Shown piece by piece: positions 8,421 to 16,800 of a DNA stretch of 20,195 nt. The DNA comes from Candidatus Cloacimonadota bacterium (GTDB lineage Bacteria > Cloacimonadota > Cloacimonadia > Cloacimonadales > JAFGVF01). The stretch lies in assembly GCA_016938155.1 (NCBI GenBank), contig JAFGVF010000167.1, positions 1 through 20,195 on the forward strand, written 5' to 3'. The notes under the pieces are model-generated. The model ran no database searches and was not told where the DNA came from. It saw only the letters and a program-made list of their open reading frames with translations. Numbering within the stretch: the stretch's first letter is position 1; each line of letters opens with the position of its first letter. The position numbers were made by a program, and so were the translations under genes.

Positions 8421-10723
8421 AAAAGTTATTGCTACTATTGGTTTTATCTGCCACTGTTCTACTATTCGCCGATTTTGTGCAGATTGGTGATACTGAAACA
8501 ACATCATTTGAGACACCTGTTTGTGGAGTTTACGACTACAGCTGGTCTGAGTCACTTTACAGACAAACTGAAATTGGAGCTCCAAAAGTTATCTATCAAC
8601 TTGGATATTATGTAAGCAACAGTCCCAGTTATTATACATTATACAATCAGAAACTGTATTTGAAAACAACTCAGGATACAATGATTGTTCTGGCAGACTA
8701 TCCAACTCCCGACACACATGGATATTCTCTTGTTTTTGAGGGAGACATCACCTTCAACGGGGCTTGGAACTTCATCACTTTGAACACTCCTTTCACTTAT
8801 GATGGTCTTAACTCACTAAGTATTCTTTGGGTGAATGAAGATGGTGACTTCGATACGGGTTATCCTTACTTCTTTCATATGAATACAGATTTCAATAGAA
8901 TGAAGTTCAAATACCAGGATGGTTCTTTCCCGACTACCTTAGGTACATTAATAGACATGGTTCCGACTATCAGGTTATACTACTACGAGGCAACAGCTCC
9001 TGATGTTCCAAGTGACCTTTATCCATATAATCAACAGGTTGATGTTCCAATAACTACCGGTATTTATTGGCTAAACGGGGTTTCCACAGAATCGAATATA
9101 GTTTATTTCGGGACTGACGAAAACGATTTAGACATCATCTATCAAGGCGTTGCAGTGCAAGAAATATCTAATGAAATCTTAGGTGGATTTCTGGAAGAGG
9201 ATACTGATTATTTCTATGAAGTTGAAGCAATTAACAGCCATGCCCAGGTCAGTACCGGTATCAAATCATTTCATACACTAAGTAATTCAACCAGTATGCT
9301 CATTGGCACAGGAATGAGTGCAAACATCGGCATACCCTGGGAACCTCAAGATAGATACAGCTATACTCAAACACTATATCAGGCAAGTGAGACTTTTTTA
9401 GGCAATGTCCTAACTTCAATATCATATTATTGGACAGGGATTTCTATATTTGATAATGAGATAGAGATTTATATCGGTTCAACAGATCAGTTTTACTTTG
9501 AAAACACTAACTCATGGGTTCCTTTAGAAGATTTGACACTTGTCTTCCACGGGAATGTTCATCAGGTTCCCACAAACAGTTGGTTGACTATTGAGCTTGA
9601 TGAACCGTTTATCATTGATCATTCTCGCGGTATGGTTATTGCCATCCGAGAGATGACAAGTCTTTTTGAGTCAAGTGTTGATAGTTTTTCCTGCACTCAG
9701 ACTTCATTGCAACGCAGTTTGGCTTACAGCTCCATGAGTGACCTTCCGGATCCTGCATCACCTCCCGCAGGTTCAAGACTCTATTATGTGCCAAACACGC
9801 GGTTATATTTCTTAGACAGTGATGAAATTGTGTATTTGCAGGATGATTTTGAGAATAATCCAGACTTTGCTCTTGATTTTACTCCATGGACATCGCTTGA
9901 TTTAGACGGGCGAGAGACAATTACTTACGACAATCATGTCTTCCCGAATGCCTCAGACCCGAAGGGTTTCATGACATTCAATTCAATTCTTCCTGTTCCT
10001 ACAGTTCCCGGAACTTCAACACATAGCGGAGCAAGAATGGCTGTTTCATTTCCGGGAGTAGATGGCGAGACAGATGATTGGTTGATAAGCCCCCTTTGGG
10101 ATGTGCCTTCCTTTTATTTGGGAGAATTAGACGGACTGACTCTTACTTTCTGGGCAAAACAACACATTCAAGAGGGTAATGCACAGGCAATTCTTCGAGT
10201 TCTTTATTCCGATGGAAGCAGTGACCCTGATGATTTCTACCCTATCCCCGAACATACTGCCCCATATTTTCTGCCTGTTGATTGGACACTGTTCACGGTA
10301 AATATTCCCTGTACGGATACAGGTCAAATGAGAATTGCATTTAACAGCATTACAGCCGGTCCCTCCATGACATTTATCGATGATGTTACTGCATTTGTTT
10401 CTTTGCAGAATGTATCAGTGGATGAAGAAATGAACACTCCACTAAATCCTGTTATTCAGGTATCGAATTATCCTAATCCTTTCAATCCGGTAACAACTAT
10501 CAGCTATTCAATTCCGGAAAACGCTGACTTAACTCTGGAAATCTTCAATATCAAAGGGCAGAAGATAAAAACTCTTGTGAATAGTAAAGTCATAGCCGGT
10601 GAACATACAATCGTTTGGAATGGAACTGATTTGAATAATCGGACTGTTCCAAGTGGTGTTTATTTCTACAAATTGAAGGCAGGTACTTATACTTTGACTA
10701 AGAAGATGGCTCTCCTGAAATAA
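8417..10723 (+). CDS. Secreted modular protein with cleaved-adhesin-like domain and C-terminal sorting/FlgD-like tail
   Basis: A signal peptide, MKKLLLLLVLSATVLLFA, leads 768 residues. Residues 20-190 and 295-467 look like two copies of one beta-rich module: both end IRLYYYE or TRLYFLD and contain W...I.L..PF. Between them is a fibronectin-III-like domain (195-292). Residues 475-662 resemble the cleaved-adhesin domain, with DDFENN, an HSG segment, DDWLISPLWD, and an FIDDV near its end. The tail (675-768) has YPNPFNP, LEIFNIKGQK, VWNG and SGVYFYKLKAG. That tail is annotated as a type IX 'type A' sorting signal or FlgD-like Ig fold. The protein is probably exported and may be an adhesin or cell-surface binder; no protease active site was seen. 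GAGAGGA (8406-8412) precedes the ATG by four bases. The start overlaps the sirtuin stop, implying translational coupling. Confidence 0.85.
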   Translation: MKKLLLLLVLSATVLLFADFVQIGDTETTSFETPVCGVYDYSWSESLYRQTEIGAPKVIYQLGYYVSNSPSYYTLYNQKLYLKTTQDTMIVLADYPTPDTHGYSLVFEGDITFNGAWNFITLNTPFTYDGLNSLSILWVNEDGDFDTGYPYFFHMNTDFNRMKFKYQDGSFPTTLGTLIDMVPTIRLYYYEATAPDVPSDLYPYNQQVDVPITTGIYWLNGVSTESNIVYFGTDENDLDIIYQGVAVQEISNEILGGFLEEDTDYFYEVEAINSHAQVSTGIKSFHTLSNSTSMLIGTGMSANIGIPWEPQDRYSYTQTLYQASETFLGNVLTSISYYWTGISIFDNEIEIYIGSTDQFYFENTNSWVPLEDLTLVFHGNVHQVPTNSWLTIELDEPFIIDHSRGMVIAIREMTSLFESSVDSFSCTQTSLQRSLAYSSMSDLPDPASPPAGSRLYYVPNTRLYFLDSDEIVYLQDDFENNPDFALDFTPWTSLDLDGRETITYDNHVFPNASDPKGFMTFNSILPVPTVPGTSTHSGARMAVSFPGVDGETDDWLISPLWDVPSFYLGELDGLTLTFWAKQHIQEGNAQAILRVLYSDGSSDPDDFYPIPEHTAPYFLPVDWTLFTVNIPCTDTGQMRIAFNSITAGPSMTFIDDVTAFVSLQNVSVDEEMNTPLNPVIQVSNYPNPFNPVTTISYSIPENADLTLEIFNIKGQKIKTLVNSKVIAGEHTIVWNGTDLNNRTVPSGVYFYKLKAGTYTLTKKMALLK

Positions 10724-11037
10724 AAGTTACTCTCCTGTAGTGGAACGGAAAAAGGACTGACTTACCATCTTTACAAAACAAACTCTTTCTCTCCCCTGTT
10801 CCAATAGGAATCGGGGAGAGTTTTTGATTGGTTATCTCATGTTGCCAATGATTAATCAAACTATACATAAGAAAAGAGATCTTTCACACTAAACAACAGA
10901 AAGACAGCATGAGAATGTCCTGTTTTCGGAACATTAATTGCATAGAAATGTAAATGTTACTTGACAAGATGAATATATATTTGCATTTATAAATATAGTT
11001 TATTGGGCAAGCAACAAATATTGCTTAGGAGTGGAGT
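10724..11037. other. Intergenic region with terminator, promoter-like elements and a pre-SD hairpin
   Basis: After the terminator the DNA is very AT-rich and carries no gene. TTGACA (10961-10966) is a consensus -35 with TATAAA 21 bases downstream (10988-10993), and TATATTTG, the Bacteroidota -7 form TAnnTTTG, lies at 10976-10983. No -35/-10 pair has standard spacing. AAGCAA (11009-11014) and TTGCTT (11021-11026) form a six-base stem directly before the Shine-Dalgarno sequence of the small ORF. Confidence 0.5.
10789..10825 (+). terminator. Intrinsic terminator after the 768-residue secreted protein
   Basis: CTCTCCCC (10789-10796) pairs with GGGGAGAG (10813-10820). An inner TTCC/GGAA stem (10799-10802 with 10807-10810) closes an AATA loop. 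Five T residues follow directly. This closes the comM-sirtuin-secreted protein transcript about 65 bases after the stop. Confidence 0.88.
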
Positions 11038-11148
11038 ATGAAAGGTTGTAAACTAATAGTAGTGAAGAATCCGGAATTTGACTTAAAAGATCGCAGTCAT
11101 GTCATCCTTTATGTCAAATCCCGATGGTTAGTTGTCATCATGAGGTAA
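11038..11148 (+). CDS. Small ORF of 36 codons ahead of the pilin-like gene, function unknown
   Basis: ATG at 11038 opens 36 codons ending in TAA at 11146-11148. Translation begins MKGCKLIVVKNPEFDLKDR and ends in a basic and hydrophobic stretch, KSRWLVVIMR. AGGAG (11027-11031) lies six bases before the ATG, and a GGAG lies one base before it, so initiation signals are good. It sits after a strong terminator and promoter-like elements, and before the next large gene, with 96 bases between. It could be a real small protein, a leader peptide, or chance. I do not recognise the sequence. Confidence 0.4.
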   Translation: MKGCKLIVVKNPEFDLKDRSHVILYVKSRWLVVIMR

Positions 11149-11153
11149 TTCTT

Positions 11154-11168
11154 CGATATTTTTTATCG
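11154..11168 (+). other. Small hairpin between the 36-codon ORF and the pilin-like gene
   Basis: CGATA (11154-11158) pairs with TATCG (11164-11168) around five T residues. TTCT upstream and AGAA downstream may extend it through a bulge. It begins six bases after the small ORF's stop and has no T-run after it. Confidence 0.3.
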
Positions 11169-11244
11169 GAGAGAAGATTCAAACAGTTACATTAGTTATT
11201 TTTAATGCTCTGTTAACTTTGTGGACAAACATCGGAGGTTTATG

Positions 11245-13161
11245 ATGTCCATTTTAAATGAAAAAGGGAACCTAACCCTTGCTTTAGTACTTGTTTTAAT
11301 CAGCATTTTATCCGCAATGACACTTGCATTATTTGTGTATGCAGATACTGCAAATTTAACCCGAAACATGGAATACATGCAAGAGAAGTTTTTAATGCGT
11401 TCAGAAATTGAACGCGGTTTCAAGGTTTTAGAACGAAATCTTGATATTGCAAACAGCATGATTTTACCAACCCGTCGAATAATAATCACTGGTTCACACT
11501 ATGCAAGAACCTATGACACAACCTCAAAAATTGAAGCAGTTACAATCGGTGACAGTAAGAATTCTCAACCGGATAGATATTCCATTATCGGTTTTGCCAG
11601 ATCCAGAGGCAAGAATCACAACTCCCCTGTACATGTCAGCCAACTTACAAGAGAATCTCGTTACACTACTGCGGAAGTAATCCGACTATCATTAGCAGGA
11701 TTCCATGATTTTAATGATATTGGACTAACTACGAATGATACCTCAACCAGATATTGGGGAGGAGATGTTATTCGTGGAAGAGTCCATAGTAACAGCAATA
11801 TTAATATAGAGGCAGGTGGGAATAATGAGTACAATGGTATTTGGCCTTGTTTCTTCAGTAAGGTAACAACCGCAGGAGTATTTCAATGGCCCGATGGTAT
11901 GGGAACTGCCGATTTGATATTCAGAGGAGGGTACGAGGAGGAAGTGCAGCCTATTGAGCTACCTACAATCGCCATGGATGTAAGGCAATTCGGTCATAAT
12001 ATATATACCGGAAATGGACCAAGCAGTACTATATTTGTTGTAGAGGTCACAGGTTCAACATGGAATGCCATGGTTGGGAATGTTCAATTCACAGGCATAG
12101 ATTCAATGTGGCACTATACAGTTGATCCGGGTGGCTATATAGTCATTGATAGTACTGTATATAACATACGAACTATAAAAGATACGATATGGACATCGGG
12201 AGGAGGTGGTTCTATTGTCGGTTCTGCAGGAATGGTATATAATGCTAAACTCTGGATTAGAGGAAGTTTCGGCGGTCTGCAGACTTGGGCTTGTGAGGAT
12301 ACAATATTCCTTATCGGAGATATAAAGTTAGCAGGAACCAATCTTGGAGAAATCCCCGTTGAATCACCGGCAAATATGACAGACTGTGTCGGTATTGTAT
12401 CGGAGAAGAATATTGAAGTTAAATATGGTTATTGCGACCCGTTCCAATCTCCTAATGGAGCCGGTTTCTACCCAAGAGTAAGACCAAATTGTGAAGATGG
12501 CGGGATTTATATCTATGCATCCCTCTGTGCTTTGGGAGATGGAGAGGGTAACCCCAATTATGATGGAGTATTCACTATTGAGTACCAGCATCCGCATCGC
12601 TCGACTCCTGATGCAGTACTTCCATACCTGAATGCAAGCGGGAATGTAGTAGATACCCTGATGACCATGTTGGATTTACATGGATTCCACAATACAGGTG
12701 TTGCCGGGTGGGTTAATGATGATACTTTTATACCCTTGGGAACACCCGGGAATAACTCCTGGCCCGGGAACTTAGATTATCCTTTCTACAATCCACTTTG
12801 GCCAGAACTATTACCATACAGAGAACGAGGTAATATTTATTTATGGGGTTCCGTTATCCAAAGGAGAAGAGGATACACTCATAGAAGTGATTCATCGAAT
12901 CCCAATAGAGCACAGAATTGTTGGGATTTTGATAATGAAAATGTCGGCATACCGCAATACGGAAGTTTGGTAACTTCTCAGAATCTACCTCATTCACCAA
13001 GTGCTGTTTCAACTACAGGTGAAGGATATATTAAAGTTTTCAGGTATGATGAGCGGCTGGATACAATAATTCCACCCTGTTTTCCGAGAAGCAACAGGCT
13101 GATATTTGTCGATTTCAATAAGCTTTCAACACAAAATGCTTATCATCAAAACGATGATTAG
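11245..13161 (+). CDS. PilX-like / DUF4900-type membrane-anchored protein
   Basis: The 638 residues begin MSILNEKG followed by a hydrophobic segment (about 9-30, NLTLALVLVLISILSAM) and then ADTANLTRNMEYMQEKFLMRSE. That is the layout of a type IV prepilin N-terminus of PilX type: Lys-Gly, hydrophobic helix, amphipathic helix. The usual Phe/Met+1 is Asn and Glu+5 is Ala, so cleavage by a prepilin peptidase is uncertain. A large extracytoplasmic part follows with GDVIRGRVHSNSNI (173 onward), LWGSVIQRRRG and FRYDERLDTIIPPCFP near 600-615, motifs I associate with DUF4900-type proteins. Start choice: GGAGG (11234-11238) is six bases before ATG 11245 and three before ATG 11242. A GTG at 11221 would precede this Shine-Dalgarno sequence. 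It is likely a minor pilin or surface protein; the function is inferred. Confidence 0.75.
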   Translation: MSILNEKGNLTLALVLVLISILSAMTLALFVYADTANLTRNMEYMQEKFLMRSEIERGFKVLERNLDIANSMILPTRRIIITGSHYARTYDTTSKIEAVTIGDSKNSQPDRYSIIGFARSRGKNHNSPVHVSQLTRESRYTTAEVIRLSLAGFHDFNDIGLTTNDTSTRYWGGDVIRGRVHSNSNINIEAGGNNEYNGIWPCFFSKVTTAGVFQWPDGMGTADLIFRGGYEEEVQPIELPTIAMDVRQFGHNIYTGNGPSSTIFVVEVTGSTWNAMVGNVQFTGIDSMWHYTVDPGGYIVIDSTVYNIRTIKDTIWTSGGGGSIVGSAGMVYNAKLWIRGSFGGLQTWACEDTIFLIGDIKLAGTNLGEIPVESPANMTDCVGIVSEKNIEVKYGYCDPFQSPNGAGFYPRVRPNCEDGGIYIYASLCALGDGEGNPNYDGVFTIEYQHPHRSTPDAVLPYLNASGNVVDTLMTMLDLHGFHNTGVAGWVNDDTFIPLGTPGNNSWPGNLDYPFYNPLWPELLPYRERGNIYLWGSVIQRRRGYTHRSDSSNPNRAQNCWDFDNENVGIPQYGSLVTSQNLPHSPSAVSTTGEGYIKVFRYDERLDTIIPPCFPRSNRLIFVDFNKLSTQNAYHQNDD

Positions 13162-13174
13162 AAGATAAGCATCT

Positions 13175-13225
13175 AATCAGGCAGGATCCACAAGGTTACC
13201 TCATCTTCCCTGCCTGATTTTCTTT
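13175..13225 (+). terminator. Intrinsic terminator after the PilX-like gene
   Basis: AATCAGGCAGG (13175-13185) pairs perfectly with CCTGCCTGATT (13209-13219) around a 23-base loop, and the downstream arm is followed by TTTCTTT. A second stem, GATTAGA (13156-13162) with TCTAATC (13172-13178), overlaps its upstream arm, so the two cannot form at once. Confidence 0.75.
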
Positions 13226-13520
13226 CTCTCGACACTCAATCTATTCAAGGACTTATTGAAAAGAGCCAAGAGCCGTTTAACCCCATAGAATGCGGTTCTC
13301 TGCATACTCTAATCCTTCACAATACCTTATGCGCTCCTTATGAAATCATTAAGAAAGTAATCGGAAATCATATCCATTTCATATTGTGAAAAAACGAAAT
13401 TGTTAAAGGGCATTAGATGGGAATGGAAGGAAGAAGAAAGTATCATCGTACCTATTTTGTAAAAAAACTGCCTTAACGCCTCTATTTATCGCACTTAATT
13501 CCCATTTCCAGGTTGCGTTG

Positions 13521-13542
13521 CTCCTGCGGCTCTCCTGCGGCT
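13521..13542. repeat. Perfect 11-base tandem duplication in a GC-rich patch
   Basis: CTCCTGCGGCT occurs twice in direct succession (13521-13531 and 13532-13542). The surrounding stretch from about 13505 to 13575 is far richer in GC than the rest of the region. The period equals that of the phased block at 1598-1652, though the sequences differ. Confidence 0.75.
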
Positions 13543-13661
13543 CACATGGGCGAAGGCGTAAGAGGGTCGGAAGAGAAACGGTAGTCAATCCTGTAATGGA
13601 CGGAAGCAGATTATTGAAATCTAATTGGTTTAACTATGTTAACTGACCCTGTTAAAAATGT

Positions 13662-13670
13662 TGTGCATAA
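13662..13670 (-). promoter_or_regulatory. DnaA-box-like 9-mer (TTATGCACA on the minus strand)
   Basis: The plus strand reads TGTGCATAA, which fits the relaxed DnaA box TTATNCACA on the minus strand. Its context GTTGTGCATAATT differs by one base from GTTGTGCACAATT at 1564-1576, and GTTAAC lies upstream of both. Function is unproven. Confidence 0.3.
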
Positions 13671-13799
13671 TTACAACTCTTCCATAGCACATCAATAATC
13701 AAACTGTGGTATCCATGATTGAACCATGTTTGGTTTTGTAAGGTTCGGAAGGCTTTGAACAGGTTTTCACAGATATAGCAAATATTTTTAACAAATATA

Positions 13800-13831
13800 T
13801 TGACTTGAAAATCCCCATAACATTAAATTTG
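13800..13831 (+). promoter_or_regulatory. Candidate Bacteroidota-like promoter for the large secreted protein
   Basis: TTG (13800-13802, within TTGACTTG) and TAAATTTG (13824-13831) lie 21 bases apart. They match the Bacteroidota -33/-7 pattern TTTG and TAnnTTTG except for the first T. Read as a sigma-70 promoter, TTGACT and TAAATT are 18 bases apart. Either reading places transcription start about 45 bases ahead of the ATG. Confidence 0.4.
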
Positions 13832-13882
13832 TCTATTAATTACGGCTTTCTTAATAATTATTACTAAATAGAGGGGACTTGT

Positions 13883-16800
13883 ATGAAAAAACTATTTGTT
13901 TTCCTTTCATTGACACTCTTGTTGTCACTGTTTTTATCAGCTCAAAACACTGGAGGTCCGGATAATTATGGCTACACCTACATCAACAGTTTAGAAACGA
14001 ACGGACCTGCTTATAATTGGTTTACTTCTCCTGAGACCAATGAAATCACCGGTTTTTCCGATGATAACTATGTAGGACCATTCAGCATCGGGTTCAACTT
14101 TCCGTTCTATGAATCAGTATATTCTGAGTTATACATTGGCTCAAATGGAATGGTAGGATTCGACCAAGTCAGTATGAATAGTCTAAGTCATGCAACCATT
14201 CCTACCGCAGGAGCACCAAATAGTCAGATATTCTGGTGTTGGGATGACCTCAACCCTATTTATACCTGGGCAAGTAGTCATGTTTATACAGATAATACTG
14301 TTATTGACCAACTGAATGCTTTCGTGATTTCATTTATTTCCTATGCTGAGTATGGTGGTTCTACTGCTCCTGATGATTGCATTAATGCCCAAGTAATTTT
14401 GTTTGAAGACGGCAACATCATCATGCAGTATGACACTATCGGCACAAGTTTTGATATCACTAACTGCACTGTGGGATTAGAAAATGAAGATGGAACGGAC
14501 GGGTTACTTTACCGTTATAACACTACAGGTGGTCCACTTCAAAACAGCTTGGCAATTTCATACACAAGGCCTGTTCCACAAGCAGATGATTTGAGAGCAA
14601 TGACAGTTACCGGAAATGTCAATCCCACTGCTCTTGTAAGTTACCCATACACCATAACTGTTATGAACAGGGGTCAAAACAATGCTGATACTTTTACGAT
14701 TAAACTGATGCAGTATGTTGATGGTACTAATGATATTGAGCTTGGCTCTATAGCGGGGACGCTATTAGAACCCAATGGAATTGACGATTATACTCTTAAT
14801 TATTCATTCCCGACTGCCGGAGTTTTTCACATTTACGGAATGGTAGAGTATGCTGCTGATTTAGCTCCAAATGATAATATTACTTCGCTGTTAGATATCA
14901 ATGTTCAACCTGAAGGAACAGCAGTTTGTGATATAGGCACCGGAGCAACACTATCTTATCAAATTCCCTATAACTTCTATTATATGAACAGTCTTACTCA
15001 GACAATGTACTACCCTGATGAGATACCTTTGGGAGGTGTAATATCAGGTATGGATTTTCATGTAAGCTGGGTGGATAATTTGGTAGATAAACCGCTAAAC
15101 ATTTGGATAGGCGAAACTACTCAACCTGATTTAAGTAATGGTTTTATTGATGCCGGTAGCCTGACTCAGGTTTACAATGCCAATTACAGCTTTGTTCCGG
15201 GAGATTACTCTGTTCATTTGGATTTCATCTCTCCATTTGCTTATAATGGCGGAAATTTAGTACTATTGTTTGAAAGACCAATGGATACGCAGATATACAG
15301 TTCTTTAGACCGTTGGTATTGCAGTACTACCACTATTACAAACAGAACTATTCAAGCTATCAGTGATGGGACTGATTTAGACCCGTTTACACCTCCTGCA
15401 GGGTCTTATCTTTCCATGATTCCCAATATCAGATTGTATTTTGTTACAGCAGGATTAGGTTCATTAGAGGGAACGATAACTGATGGAGTAAATCCTCTTG
15501 CAGGTGTTATTGTAAATGTGAATGGTACCAATTACCATACTATAACAGATGATAACGGATTCTATTCCTTTGCATTTCTACCTGCTAATGATTACACAAT
15601 ATCTGCTAATCTGCATGGATATTATGAGAGCTCGCAGATTGTTACAATAACTGAAGATAATGTTACTACTGCTGATATAACAATGGTAACTCTACCGGTT
15701 TGCACGGTCAGCGGACAGATAATAGCCTCAGATACTATGGTCGGAATTCCCGGGACAGCAATCTTAACAGGTTATGAAGACTATTCTGTGCAAAGTGATA
15801 ATAATGGTTTCTTTTCCATTCCCGGGGTCTATTGTAACAATGATTATCAACTTACTCTTAACTCAATTGGCTATTCATCTGTAAATCAAACCGTTAATGT
15901 TGCCGGTGTCGATGTAAACATGGGACAGATAGTTTTGCAGGAGATTGCCTTTCCAGTAGCTAATGTAATAGCTCAAGAGTTGGATACAGATGAGGCATAT
16001 ATCACATGGAATCCACCCGTTACAAGCGGACAGGGTGGAGCATGGGTGCATAAAGACAGCGGAATCAATGAAGACGGAATAGGACTGACAAGTGGCGGGA
16101 CATTTGAGGTTGCCGTGAAATATGATGCCAACGAGCTTACTTTATACACTGGATTTTATTTGAACTCTGTACGGTTCTATCTCCAAAGTGCAGCTTCTGC
16201 CATCAACATTAAAATATATTCCGGTGATTTGGGTACGGTTTTGCTCCATGAAGAACCAGTAACAAATTATACAGTTGATGCCTGGAATGAGATTCAGTTA
16301 AGCAACTCAATTCCGATTACCGGACAAACAGCACTCTGGATAGGTTATCAGGTAACACATGCCTCCACAGACAGACCGGCCGGTTGTGATGGTGGACCTC
16401 ATCAACCGGGTGGGGATATGATTAAGACAGCTGGCGTATGGGAAGAATTACATGTTTTAGTGGCAAGTCTGGATTATAATTGGAATATTCAAGGATTTCT
16501 AAGTCAGACTCCTGCTACTGCGAGAGCTAATGACTCCTTGATTTCCCTGAACAATTCTCCCTTACGGAATTTCGACACTACTCTTTCTTGCGAAGTGAAT
16601 CATCTTCCACTTGCCGAAAGGATTGTTCCGAATAGAAGTTTGATGAACTACACAATATATTCACTTCTAAATGGTAATGAAAGCAATCCTGCTTCCTGGA
16701 CTCAATTAGCTACAATTCAGGACACAACATATACCGATACAGCATGGATTGGATTACCCAGTGGTGTTTATAAATATGCAGTAATTGCCAATTACACAAA

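Larger units (their letters stand above)
13162..13882. other. Long intergenic region before the 1746-residue secreted protein
   Basis: These 721 bases contain the terminator of the upstream gene, a GC-rich stretch around 13505-13575 with a perfect 11-base tandem repeat, a DnaA-box-like site (13662-13670) and a candidate promoter (13800-13831). A minus-strand frame across the GC-rich stretch (13403-13588) starts at TTG with no properly spaced ribosome binding site and was not called. I see no RNA gene. Confidence 0.6.

Noticed and set aside
13403..13588. Minus-strand ORF of 61 codons across the GC-rich patch
   Set aside because: It starts at TTG with no properly spaced ribosome binding site and has no recognisable domain; its openness likely reflects GC-rich composition.
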